A stretch of DNA of 33,031 bases from assembly GCA_001918155.1 (NCBI GenBank), contig MNFJ01000045.1, positions 1 through 33,031 of the forward strand, written 5' to 3'. Below the pieces are notes generated by a model, which was given only the letters and a program-made list of their open reading frames with translations, was not told the DNA's origin and made no database searches. Within the stretch, counting starts at the first letter, position 1, and the number at the start of each line of letters is the position of its first letter. A program made the translations under genes and the position numbers. Shown piece by piece: positions 24,831 through 33,031 of this stretch. The DNA is from Deltaproteobacteria bacterium 13_1_40CM_4_68_19. GTDB lineage: Bacteria; Myxococcota; Myxococcia; Myxococcales; 40CM-4-68-19.

Positions 24831-27298
24831 TTCAGCTTCTCCGCGAGCCGCGCGAGCACGGCTTGCAGGTCCGGAGTCAGCTCGAGCACCGGGGTGAGCG
24901 GGTCCTCGCGCAGCCGCTTCATCCGCGCCGGCGCCGTCTCGAGGGTGAACTTGCCCGGGTCCAGCTTGCCGTTCACCTCGCTCCAGCGCAGCGGCATCGA
25001 CACGGTCGCCCCCGGGACCGGCCGCGCGCTGAACGGGCCGGCGATGGTCTTTCCGTGTCCGTTCTGCAGGTAGTCGAGGTACACGCGGCCTTTGCGCGAC
25101 GGGATGTGCCGCTGGGTGGTGCCGATCTTCGGATGCCGCGACTCCACCGCCCGCGAGATCAGCTCCGCCAGGGTCGTCGACTGCGCGTGCGTGAGCTGGC
25201 CGGCGACGGGCATGAGGACGTGCAGACCCTTCTGCCCGCTGGTCTTGCAGAAGCTGGGCAGCCCGATCTCCTCGCACAGCTCGTGCACAGCGTTCGCCAG
25301 CGTCACCACGTCCTCGAACGGAGCGGTCTTCGGGTCGAGATCGATGATGCTCCAGTCCGGGTGCTGCGGCTTCGCCATCCGCGACGCCCAGAGATGGAGC
25401 GGAATGGTGCCGAGATTGATCACGTACAAGAGCGTGTCCACGTCCTCGCAGATGAAGAAATCGATGTCGCGCCCGCCCTCCTCGCTCCACACCCGCGCCG
25501 TCCTCACCCAGGCGGGAACGTAGTCGGGTGCGTCCTTCTGGAAGAAGCTCTTGCCGGCGATGCCGTCCGGATACCGGGTCAGCACCACCGGACGATCGCG
25601 CAGGTACGGCATCAGCCAGGGCGAGATCGCCCGGTAGTAGTCGATCAGATCGCCCTTGGTGTAGCCCTCTTCGGGCCAGAAGACCTTCTCCAGATTGCTG
25701 AATGGCACCTCGCGCGGCGCCAGCGTGACCGGCGGCGTGCCCGGCTCGATGCATTCCGTAGCGGCCTTGTCCGTGCGGAACCGCAAGAACGTCGGCTGCC
25801 GCAGGAGGCCTTCCTCGGTGATCTCCTTGTAGCGCACCTCGACCACGAGCTTCGGCTGCACCCAGGTATGTCCGGACCCGCCCGGCAGCGGCCCGACGCA
25901 GGGCGGCTTGGGCAAGCGCAGCGCCTCCATCTCGGCGCCCGCGGACGTCAGCTCCTTCTCGCTGAAGCCGCCGCCCACTTTCCCGACGTAGACGAATCCT
26001 TCCGACTTCTGCACCGCGACGTGGACCGAGCCGAAGCCCGTGCGCGAGCCCTCGGCGCGGGTGAAGCCCACCACGGCGAAGTCGCCGACGCGATCGGTTC
26101 GGACCTTCTGCCAGTCGCGGAACCGCCCGCTCCGGTACACGGACTGCCCGCGCTTCGCCACGATGCCCTCGAGCCCGAGCTCGCGCACGCTGGCGTAGAG
26201 GGCACGGCCGTGGCCTTCGACGTGCTCGACGGCGCGGATCGGTCCCGCCGCCGGCACCAGGCGCAGCAGGAGCTTCTTGCGCTCGACCAGGGGGAGCGAA
26301 CGCAGGTCGAAGTCCTCGAACGCGAGCAGGTCGAAGAGGAACAGCGTCGCGGGCAGCTCGGCGGACGCCCGCTCGACGTCCCGCGGCGCCGTCAGCAGCG
26401 CGCGCTTCTGCAGCCGCTGGAAGACGGGCCGGCCGGTATCATCCAGCACGACGATCTCTCCGTCAGCGACGAATCGCTCCGCGGGCAGCGCCAGTAGCGC
26501 GCGCGCTAGATCGGGGAACACCGCGGTCGCATCCGCGCCGCGACGATAGAAGATGCGCGGACGGGCGCCGTCCCGGCTGACGATGGAGCGAAACCCATCG
26601 TATTTCAGCTCGAACACCCATTCGGGATCGTCGAAGGGATCGCTGCGCGGCTCGGCGAGCATCGGCTGCACGTCGTCGCCGGCGACTGGCTGCCGCGGAG
26701 CCTTCAGCCGCTCGCAGACGGCGCGCAGCTCGGCCGCCCGCTTGCCGCGCTCGCGCAGCTCGTCCACCGCCAGCCCCGAGAGGATCGATGAATCCTCGTA
26801 TGGCTGCGCGACGCCGCGGCGCACGTGGCCGTCACCGGTCTCCTTGATCAGCAACCACTCCTTGCCGGTCTCGCCCTTGATCCGGACCAACGTCCACATC
26901 CCCTTGAGCTTGAATCCCTTCAACTCGAACAGGATCTTGCCGGCCTTCGCTCCTTCGCGAGGATCGCCGACCGGCCGCCACAGCCCGCGGTCCCAGACGA
27001 TCATCGGCCCCGCGCCGTATTCGCCGTCGGGGATCACGCCTTCGAAGTCGGCGTATTCGACCGGGTGGTCCTCGGTCTGCATCGCCAGCCGCTTCTCGGC
27101 TGGATCCGGATGCGGCCCCTTCGGCACCGCCCAGGACTTCAGGACTCCGTCCCACTCCAGGCGCAGGTCGTAATGCATGCGCGTAGCGCTATGTTTTTGC
27201 ACGACAAAAACACCGGGCCGCGCCGCGCCGGAACCCATCGGCTCCGGGGTGCGATCGGGCGAGCGCTTGCGCCGGTATTCATCAAGGAAGTTGGACAT
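24827..27298 (-). CDS. ligD: Multidomain NHEJ DNA ligase D (phosphoesterase-ligase-polymerase order)
   Basis: FVVQKHSATRMHYDLRLEWDGVLKSWAVPKGP (PE); EWVFELKYDGFRSI (ligase KxDG); VFWPEEGYTKGDLIDYYRAI...HPDWSIIDLDP (Pol). Start set to MSNFLDEYRRKR at 27298. Confidence 0.95.
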   Translation of the reverse strand: MSNFLDEYRRKRSPDRTPEPMGSGAARPGVFVVQKHSATRMHYDLRLEWDGVLKSWAVPKGPHPDPAEKRLAMQTEDHPVEYADFEGVIPDGEYGAGPMIVWDRGLWRPVGDPREGAKAGKILFELKGFKLKGMWTLVRIKGETGKEWLLIKETGDGHVRRGVAQPYEDSSILSGLAVDELRERGKRAAELRAVCERLKAPRQPVAGDDVQPMLAEPRSDPFDDPEWVFELKYDGFRSIVSRDGARPRIFYRRGADATAVFPDLARALLALPAERFVADGEIVVLDDTGRPVFQRLQKRALLTAPRDVERASAELPATLFLFDLLAFEDFDLRSLPLVERKKLLLRLVPAAGPIRAVEHVEGHGRALYASVRELGLEGIVAKRGQSVYRSGRFRDWQKVRTDRVGDFAVVGFTRAEGSRTGFGSVHVAVQKSEGFVYVGKVGGGFSEKELTSAGAEMEALRLPKPPCVGPLPGGSGHTWVQPKLVVEVRYKEITEEGLLRQPTFLRFRTDKAATECIEPGTPPVTLAPREVPFSNLEKVFWPEEGYTKGDLIDYYRAISPWLMPYLRDRPVVLTRYPDGIAGKSFFQKDAPDYVPAWVRTARVWSEEGGRDIDFFICEDVDTLLYVINLGTIPLHLWASRMAKPQHPDWSIIDLDPKTAPFEDVVTLANAVHELCEEIGLPSFCKTSGQKGLHVLMPVAGQLTHAQSTTLAELISRAVESRHPKIGTTQRHIPSRKGRVYLDYLQNGHGKTIAGPFSARPVPGATVSMPLRWSEVNGKLDPGKFTLETAPARMKRLREDPLTPVLELTPDLQAVLARLAEKLK

Positions 27299-27318
27299 TC
27301 CCTCGGCCACGTTATCAT
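27291..27318 (+). promoter_or_regulatory. Candidate ku promoter inside the ligD start region
   Basis: TTGGAC (27291-27296), 16 bp, TATCAT (27313-27318, 5/6 to TATAAT); ATG 27328 is 9 nt downstream. Confidence 0.5.
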
Positions 27319-27327
27319 CCGCGGCCC

Positions 27328-28215
27328 ATGAGACCACTCGCTACGGGGACCATTTCCTTCGGGCTGGTCTCCATCCCCGTGAAGCTGTTTTCGGCGACGG
27401 AGGCCTCGGCCGCCATCTCCTTCAACCTGCTGCACGCGAAATGCGGCGGCCGGGTGAAGCAGCAGTACATCTGCCCGCGCGAGGACAACGTCGTCGTGCC
27501 GCGGGAGGAGATGGTGAAGGGGTACGAGTTCGCCAAGGACCGCTACGTCACCTTCACGCCCGAGGAGCTGAAGGCCCTCGAGGAGAAGGCGTCGCAGCAG
27601 ATCGAGATCGCCGAGTTCGTTCCCAGCGAGAAGATCGATCCGGTCTATTTCGACAAGGCCTACTATCTCGGCCCGGAGAAGGGCGCCGATCGCGCCTACG
27701 CTCTCTTGGCGGAGGCGATGCGCCGCAGCGGCAAGACGGCGCTGGCGCGCTACGCCGCCCGCGGCAAGCAGTATCTGGTGCAGATCCGGCCGCTGCCCGA
27801 GGGCGGCCTGGTGATGCAGAACCTGCTCTACGCGGACGAGGTGCGTGCCTTCAAGGACGTCGGCATCGAGCCGGTCCAGGTGAAGGAGCCGGAGCTGCAG
27901 CTGGCGCAGCAGATCATCCAGCAGATCACCACCGACGAATTCAAGCCCGAGAAGTACGAAGACGACGTGCGCAAGCGCATCCAGGAACAGATCGACCGCA
28001 AGGTGCAAGGGCAGGAGATCCAGATCGAGCGGCCCGCTGCGCCGCAGACGCAGATCATCGATCTGATGGAGGCGCTCAAGGCATCGCTGGCGGCGAAAGG
28101 CCTGGCCCCGGCGAGGGAGAGCGCGGCCGGGCCCGATTCCGTCGAGGAGCGCAAGCCGGCCAAGCGCGCCACGCGCGAGGCGAAAGCGGAGAAAAAGGCT
28201 TCTTCCAGGAAGTAG
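27328..28215 (+). CDS. ku: Ku protein (NHEJ)
   Basis: MRPLATGTISFGLVSIPVKLFSATE; SFNLLHAKCGGRVKQQYICP; FDKAYYLGPEKG; Lys-rich C-terminal tail. Confidence 0.95.
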   Translation: MRPLATGTISFGLVSIPVKLFSATEASAAISFNLLHAKCGGRVKQQYICPREDNVVVPREEMVKGYEFAKDRYVTFTPEELKALEEKASQQIEIAEFVPSEKIDPVYFDKAYYLGPEKGADRAYALLAEAMRRSGKTALARYAARGKQYLVQIRPLPEGGLVMQNLLYADEVRAFKDVGIEPVQVKEPELQLAQQIIQQITTDEFKPEKYEDDVRKRIQEQIDRKVQGQEIQIERPAAPQTQIIDLMEALKASLAAKGLAPARESAAGPDSVEERKPAKRATREAKAEKKASSRK

Positions 28216-28221
28216 CCGGTC

Positions 28222-29046
28222 ATGCGATCTTCGGCCGCGATGGGCGGCTACGGCGCGCGCGAGGTGGCGAAGATGGTCGGCCTCTCCGTGTCCCAGGTGC
28301 GCGCATACGTGCGCGCCGGATTCCTCGAGCCGACGCGCGGTCCCCACGGAGAGCTGCGGTTCTCGTTCCAGGACCTGGTGCTTCTCCGCACGGCGAAGGG
28401 GCTGGTCTCCGCGCGCATAGCCCCCCGCCGTGTCCGCAGCGCGCTGCGCAAGCTCAAGGAGCAGCTTCCGGAGGGCAGGCCGTTGCGCGGCGTGCACATC
28501 CGGGCCGTGGGCGATCGCATCGTGGTGGGCGACGGCCGCGCGTCCTGGAGCCCCGAATCGGGCCAGGTCCTGTTCGACTTCGAGACGCAGGAACTGGCGC
28601 GGATGGTGGCGCCGCTGCAGATCCGCGCGCGCGGTGGCGACGCCACCGACTGGTACGAGCGCGCCTGCGACCTGGAGGAGACCGCGCCGGACGAGGCGCG
28701 CGGTGCGTACCGACGCGCGCTGGAGATGGATCCTTCGCACGGGGACGCGTGGGTCAATCTGGGCCGTTTGCTCCACGAAGCGGGAGACCCGCGCGCGGCC
28801 GCGCAGCACTACCGCAAGGCGATCGAGCTGAACCCTGACAACGTGGTCGCGCTCTTCAACCTCGGCGTGGCGCTCGAGGACCTGCGCATGCCCGAGGAGG
28901 CGATCCTCGCCTACCGCACGGCGCTCGCGGCGGATTCGGGTTGCGCCGACGCGCACTACAACCTCTCGCAGCTCTACGAAGCGCGCGGCGAAGGGGCGGC
29001 GGCGCTGCGGCACTTGCGCACATATCGCAAGCTGGTGCAGGCGTGA
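28222..29046 (+). CDS. MerR-type HTH plus TPR fusion regulator
   Basis: YGAREVAKMVGLSVSQVRAYVRAGFLEPTRGPHGELRFSFQDLVLLRTA (MerR HTH), then TPR units ARGAYRRALEMDPSHGDAWVNLGRLL, AAQHYRKAIELNPDNVVALFNLGVAL, AILAYRTALAADSGCADAHYNLSQLY. Confidence 0.88.
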   Translation: MRSSAAMGGYGAREVAKMVGLSVSQVRAYVRAGFLEPTRGPHGELRFSFQDLVLLRTAKGLVSARIAPRRVRSALRKLKEQLPEGRPLRGVHIRAVGDRIVVGDGRASWSPESGQVLFDFETQELARMVAPLQIRARGGDATDWYERACDLEETAPDEARGAYRRALEMDPSHGDAWVNLGRLLHEAGDPRAAAQHYRKAIELNPDNVVALFNLGVALEDLRMPEEAILAYRTALAADSGCADAHYNLSQLYEARGEGAAALRHLRTYRKLVQA

Positions 29047-29738
29047 TCGTGCACGTCGGGACCAGCGGGTACAACTACGAGGCCTGGCGCGGGAGCTTCT
29101 ATCCGGAGGACCTGCCGTCGAGGGGCATGCTCGCGTACTACGCGGAGCGGTTCGACAGCGTCGAGATCAACTACTCGTTCTACCGGAAGCCCACGCCGAA
29201 GATCCTCGAGGGGTGGGCGGCGCAGGTTCCGGAGCGGTTCCGCTTCTCGCTCAAGGCCTGGCAGCGGATCACGCACCAGAAGCGGCTGCGCGACTGCTCG
29301 GATCTGGTGGAATCGTTCGCGGACGCGGCCCGCACACTCGGCGGACGCCTGGCGCCGGTGCTCTATCAGCTGCCTCCGAACTTCAAGGCGGACCTGCCGC
29401 TCTTGCGCGATTTCCTCCACCAGCTCCCGCGCGACCTGCGCTCGGCCTTCGAATTCCGCCACGCGAGCTGGTTCGCGGACGAGACCTATGCGGCGCTGCG
29501 CGATGCCGGCGCGGCACTGTGCATCGCGGAGAGCGACGATCTGGCGACGCCCCCGGTGCAGACGGCGAGCTTCGGTTACCTTCGCCTGCGGCGCCTCGAC
29601 TATGACTCCGCGGCGCTGACGAAATGGGCAGACTTCGCCCGGACGTTCTCCGGCGAGGTGTTCGTCTATTTCAAGCACGAGGACGAAGCGCGCGGCCCGG
29701 CGTTCGCGAAGGAGTTCCTGCCGCTGGTGAATTCCTAG
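29043..29738 (+). CDS. DUF72 (YecE-like) protein
   Basis: VHVGTSGYNYEAWRGSFYPEDLPSRGMLAYYAERFDSVEINYSFYRKP; AFEFRHASWF; VYFKHEDEARGPAFA. GTGA overlap with the MerR-TPR stop. Confidence 0.92.
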   Translation: MIVHVGTSGYNYEAWRGSFYPEDLPSRGMLAYYAERFDSVEINYSFYRKPTPKILEGWAAQVPERFRFSLKAWQRITHQKRLRDCSDLVESFADAARTLGGRLAPVLYQLPPNFKADLPLLRDFLHQLPRDLRSAFEFRHASWFADETYAALRDAGAALCIAESDDLATPPVQTASFGYLRLRRLDYDSAALTKWADFARTFSGEVFVYFKHEDEARGPAFAKEFLPLVNS

Positions 29739-30186
29739 TCGGCGCGATCCATTCGGCTTGATCAACAACGCCTGATCCCCGGCGTGCGCCCGATCGCCGG
29801 GCGGCTGATGTCGAACGCCACCACGACGGTCGCACGAACCGTGAGCCCGCTGCGAACGGAGCCGAGCAGCACCGTGAGTCGGTTGGATGAAACAGGCCGA
29901 CGTCCGGCCATCTGCGCTGGCAGATTACAGGTGGGCCTCCTCGATGGGTGGACGCTCAGCACGGCGCCCGTCGTTGCTCTGCCTTGCTTGGATGAGTCCG
30001 CAAATTTGGATAAGTGCGCTTTGAAGATCCAATTTCATCAATAACGAAACCTTCAAGTGGGCTCCGATTTGAGACGACCCGTTCTGTCGTCAATTTTGCC
30101 GAATGGCGCTTGCGGCGAAACGCCCCATGCTGGCTTTGGCCACCGCTGCTCTCGAGCAGCTGGCGAAGAGAAAGGGGGTTGCATCT

Positions 30187-31281
30187 GTGGCACAAGAGAA
30201 GACATGCCGTGCTTCGCGCTGCTTCATCCTCGCCGCCCTGATGTCGCTGTTCGCTGCACCCGCGGGCAGCATCGCGCAGACGTCCTCCACGCCCGGTTTC
30301 AGTGGGCAGGCGTACGTCGTGCAGGCCACGGTCCCGCCCCTCTCGCCGATCACCGTCGACGATACTGGTCCCCTGCCTTCCAGTGGAGGTGCGCAGGAAG
30401 CTTCCCTTCTGGATGTCCCGCCGATTTCACTCGGCACCGTCGGGGCGCTGAATGGGGGTGACGTCGCCCATGCGACCGCGATCGGGCGGGGGAACTCGAG
30501 CCGGTCAGAGGCATCGGTCGCGGATCTCAGCCTCACTGTCGCCGGAAACACGATCGCCGCCGACTTCTTGATGTCCGATGTCACCGCCCAGTGCAGAGGG
30601 ACCAGCCCATCCGTCAGCGGCGGGTCCGATCTGGCCAAGCTCGTCATCAACGATCAGAGCATTGACGTTTCCGGAGCGACCAACCAGACGATCCAGCTCC
30701 CTCTCAATGCAGGGTCAGTCGCGATCAACGAGCAGTCGAGCTCGGTCAACGGCCAGTCGGGCACGATGGACGTCAACGCCCTGCACGTCGTCGTCAACAA
30801 CCCGACGCCGGGCGGGGCACCGCTCGCCGACGTGATCATCTCCCATGCGCACGCCGACATCACCTGTCCGGCGTCGCCGCCCCCATGCGACGCGACCGCC
30901 GCCGACTTCGTCACTGGTGGGGGATGGATCGTGTCGCCATCAGACCCGAATGCCAAGGCAAACTTCGCCGTCGCGGGCGGCGTCAAGAACGGGTCGTTCT
31001 GGGGTCACCTGATGTACCTCGACCACGGCAATCAGTTGCGCGTCAAGGGAACGGGAGTGACCGGCTACGACGTGTACCCTGCCTTCGGACCAAACGGACG
31101 GAAGACGCTCGGCTCGGCGGACGTGGGTGGCGCGACCGACTCATACGAGGCGGATGTCGCCGACGATGGTGAGTCCGGCCGGGGAGTCGACCAGTTTCAG
31201 TTGCGGTTGAACGGGGTCCAGATGGCCTCTGACTACCTTGCGGGCGGCAATATCCAGCTTCACAAACCACAGTGCCAATAG
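30187..31281 (+). CDS. Secreted choice-of-anchor-P family protein with C-terminal DFVTGGGWI (post-COAP-type) domain
   Basis: GTG start preceded by AAAGGGGG SD; signal peptide CFILAALMSLFAAPAGSIAQ; DVIISHAHADITC; ATAADFVTGGGWIVSP. Confidence 0.8.
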   Translation: MAQEKTCRASRCFILAALMSLFAAPAGSIAQTSSTPGFSGQAYVVQATVPPLSPITVDDTGPLPSSGGAQEASLLDVPPISLGTVGALNGGDVAHATAIGRGNSSRSEASVADLSLTVAGNTIAADFLMSDVTAQCRGTSPSVSGGSDLAKLVINDQSIDVSGATNQTIQLPLNAGSVAINEQSSSVNGQSGTMDVNALHVVVNNPTPGGAPLADVIISHAHADITCPASPPPCDATAADFVTGGGWIVSPSDPNAKANFAVAGGVKNGSFWGHLMYLDHGNQLRVKGTGVTGYDVYPAFGPNGRKTLGSADVGGATDSYEADVADDGESGRGVDQFQLRLNGVQMASDYLAGGNIQLHKPQCQ

Positions 31282-31286
31282 ACCGA

Positions 31287-31315
31287 AGCGCGACCCGCGC
31301 CTGCCGGGTCGCGCT
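31287..31315 (+). terminator. Strong hairpin after the COAP gene
   Basis: AGCGCGACCCG-cgcctgc-CGGGTCGCGCT, 11-bp perfect stem; weak T tract. Confidence 0.65.
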
Positions 31316-31411
31316 CATTCGACTCCACCAACCCGGTGCGTGAGGCGGCGCTCGTGGGCAATGATGCGCTCCGACCCGCCGTGGTACGGTGCGCGCGCTG
31401 GCGGATGACGA

Positions 31412-31684
31412 ATGCTCCTCGCGCTCATCGCCGCGGTGGCGGCGACCCCCGTCGAAGCAGAAGCTCGCCAGATTCTCGACGAGATCCTGCGCGTGGACAC
31501 GAGCCACGGCAACGAGACGGCGGCGCTGCAGCCGCTGCTCGTCCGCTTCCAGCGTGCCGGCGTTCGGGCCCAGATCCTCGAGTCCGCCCTTCATGGCGCC
31601 GACGAGCGGCGCCCGATCCGGTGGCTCGGCGAGGGCGTCCGGTTCCTGGGCGAGGTCACCCTGCGGCTCGCGCGCTCACCGTGA
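31412..31684 (+). pseudogene. M20 peptidase remnant with internal in-frame deletion
   Basis: N-terminal part EARQILDEILRVDTSHGNETAALQPLLVRFQRAGVRAQILESA joins directly to C-terminal-like LHGADERRPIRWLGEGVRFLGEVTLRLARSP. Confidence 0.65.
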
Positions 31685-31780
31685 TGCGCACCGGATCCAT
31701 ATACTTGGGCTGCTGAGGAGTCTGCACCTCGGTCTGGAACGCGCGGCGGTGTGCTAGAACGAGTTCCAGTTGGGTAGCGT

Positions 31781-33031
31781 ATGGACACCATGCCCGCGGG
31801 GCCCGGCTACGTCTCCCACTACCGGCTGCTCTCGAAAATCGGGGCCGGTGGCATGGGCGAGGTCTGGCTAGCGGAGGATACCCAGCTTCCGCGCAAGGTG
31901 GCGGTGAAGCTCCTTCCAAGGGACGCGGCGCGCGATCCTCAGGCAGTTGCGCGGCTGCTGCGCGAGGCGCAGGCCGCAGCTACCGTCGACCATCCGGCAG
32001 TGGTTACGGTCTACGAGGCGGGCGTGTCGTCGGGAGCGCCGTACCTGGTCATGCAGCGGGTGGAGGGCGAGACGCTTTCCGAACGGCTCACCCGGGGACC
32101 GTTGCCGGTGGCCGAGGCAGTGACGCTGGCGGAGCGCGTCGCGGATGCGTTGGCCGAAGTGCACGCGCTCGGGATCGTCCACCGCGACCTGAAGCCTTCG
32201 AACATCATCCTGGGCCCGCGCGGTCCGAAGGTCGTCGACTTCGGAGTGGCGAGCCTGAAAGGGGCCGCGGAGCTGACCAGCCCGGGCTCCGTCATCGGAA
32301 CCCCGTTGACGATGAGCCCCGAACAGGTGACGGGCCGACCTGCGGACAATCGATCCGACTTGTGGGCGCTCGGAGTCGTACTCTACGCCGCACTCACCGG
32401 CCGGGAGCCCTTTGCGGGCGAGACGCCCTTGCAAGTCGGATATTCGGTCGTCGTCTCGCAGCCACCGCCACCGAGCTCGTTCCGGCCGGAGGTCACGCCC
32501 GCTCTCGACCAGGTCGTGATCAAATTGCTGCGCAAGGACCCCGCTCAGCGGTACGCGCGGGCGGAGGATCTCCTCGCCGACCTTCATGCCTGCCAGGCCG
32601 AGTTGAAAGCCCCGGCGCCCGCGCAAGCGAAGCCCCCCGTACCGCGCGTCGCGGTGCTTTACTTCGAGGTGCTCGGCTCTTCACCGGAGGATGGCTTCCT
32701 CGCAGCAGGTTTGACCGACGATCTGATCGTCGATCTGACACGCCTGGGCGGATTGCGCGTCGCCTCGCGCGAGGACGTCCGCGTTTATCGCGACCGCGCC
32801 GTGCCACCGCGTACGCTGGGACGTGAATTGGACGTGGACTACATCCTGCTCGGCAGCGTCCGCCGGGCGGGGAACCGGATCCGCGTGGCGGCCCAGCTCG
32901 TGCGCGCCTCGGACGGGCAGACGCTCTGGACGGATCGGCTCGATCGGACCCTGGAGGATTTGTTCGGCCTGCAGACGGAAGTGTCCCATCGCATCGTCGA
33001 GGCATTGCAGGTGGCGCTGCAGCCAGGCGAA
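31781..33031 (+). CDS. Ser/Thr protein kinase with TolB/FlgO-like domain (truncated by window end)
   Basis: Manual translation: YRLLSKIGAGGMGEVWLAEDTQLPRKVAVKLLP; VHRDLKPSNIIL; VVDFGVA; then AVLYFEVLGSSPEDGFLAAGLTDDLIVDLTRLGGLRVASR. Absent from the supplied ORF track because it has no stop in the window. Confidence 0.93.
   Translation, partial: MDTMPAGPGYVSHYRLLSKIGAGGMGEVWLAEDTQLPRKVAVKLLPRDAARDPQAVARLLREAQAAATVDHPAVVTVYEAGVSSGAPYLVMQRVEGETLSERLTRGPLPVAEAVTLAERVADALAEVHALGIVHRDLKPSNIILGPRGPKVVDFGVASLKGAAELTSPGSVIGTPLTMSPEQVTGRPADNRSDLWALGVVLYAALTGREPFAGETPLQVGYSVVVSQPPPPSSFRPEVTPALDQVVIKLLRKDPAQRYARAEDLLADLHACQAELKAPAPAQAKPPVPRVAVLYFEVLGSSPEDGFLAAGLTDDLIVDLTRLGGLRVASREDVRVYRDRAVPPRTLGRELDVDYILLGSVRRAGNRIRVAAQLVRASDGQTLWTDRLDRTLEDLFGLQTEVSHRIVEALQVALQPGE

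Noticed and set aside
29762-30195. Small ORFs 29762-29962 (-), 29784-30044 (+) and 29956-30195 (-)
   Set aside because: No recognisable domain, no clear SD, and mutually overlapping.
31754-31780. CTAGAAC upstream of the kinase as a third copy of the gene-end repeat
   Set aside because: Only the first seven bases match; the conserved core CGTAGTCGCCAAGC is absent.
1-33031. CRISPR arrays, tRNA/rRNA genes, intact transposases or phage genes
   Set aside because: No regularly spaced repeats, no tRNA-like cloverleaf noticed and no transposase or integrase motifs in the ORFs; a tool-based scan would still be needed to exclude them fully.
31781-33031. Kinase with TolB/FlgO-like domain as a novel fusion
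   Set aside because: Kinases with this type of C-terminal region are common in several soil phyla; kept as a feature only.

Overview
GC-rich bacterial chromosomal window, possibly Myxococcota-like (taxonomy is a guess). It holds about 27 supportable protein genes, one apparent M20 peptidase remnant, and no tRNA, rRNA, CRISPR array or transposase that I could see. Main contents, left to right: DoxX; CPA2 antiporter divergent from a PLP aminotransferase; a minus-strand operon of PrpE-type acyl-CoA synthetase, tandem-duplicated LbH acyltransferase, ACP and AMP-ligase; PilZ protein; B12-type radical SAM protein divergent from a polysaccharide deacetylase; Hsp70-like protein; Aat; inorganic pyrophosphatase; MaeB; a tightly packed cluster (SGNH-like protein, small secreted protein, two ferritin-like di-iron proteins, NodU/CmcH-type carbamoyltransferase, DUF5989 protein, Zn-ribbon SAM methyltransferase); an NHEJ locus (LigD plus alpha/beta hydrolase, divergent from Ku, MerR-TPR and DUF72); a choice-of-anchor-P secreted protein; the M20 remnant; and a Ser/Thr kinase cut by the window end. 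Best candidates for something new: (1) the carbamoyltransferase/di-iron/DUF5989/methyltransferase cluster, including a ferritin-like protein with an SxtJ-like membrane tail; (2) a recurrent TANNNT-N6/7-start-codon arrangement suggesting many leaderless mRNAs, including a 21-bp divergent spacer with a two-way -10 element; (3) a duplicated LbH acyltransferase with its own ACP and ligase; (4) a 64-bp REP-like inverted repeat filling the aat/hsp70 gap; (5) a stop-codon-anchored dispersed repeat. No database searches were run; all family calls come from reading motifs.
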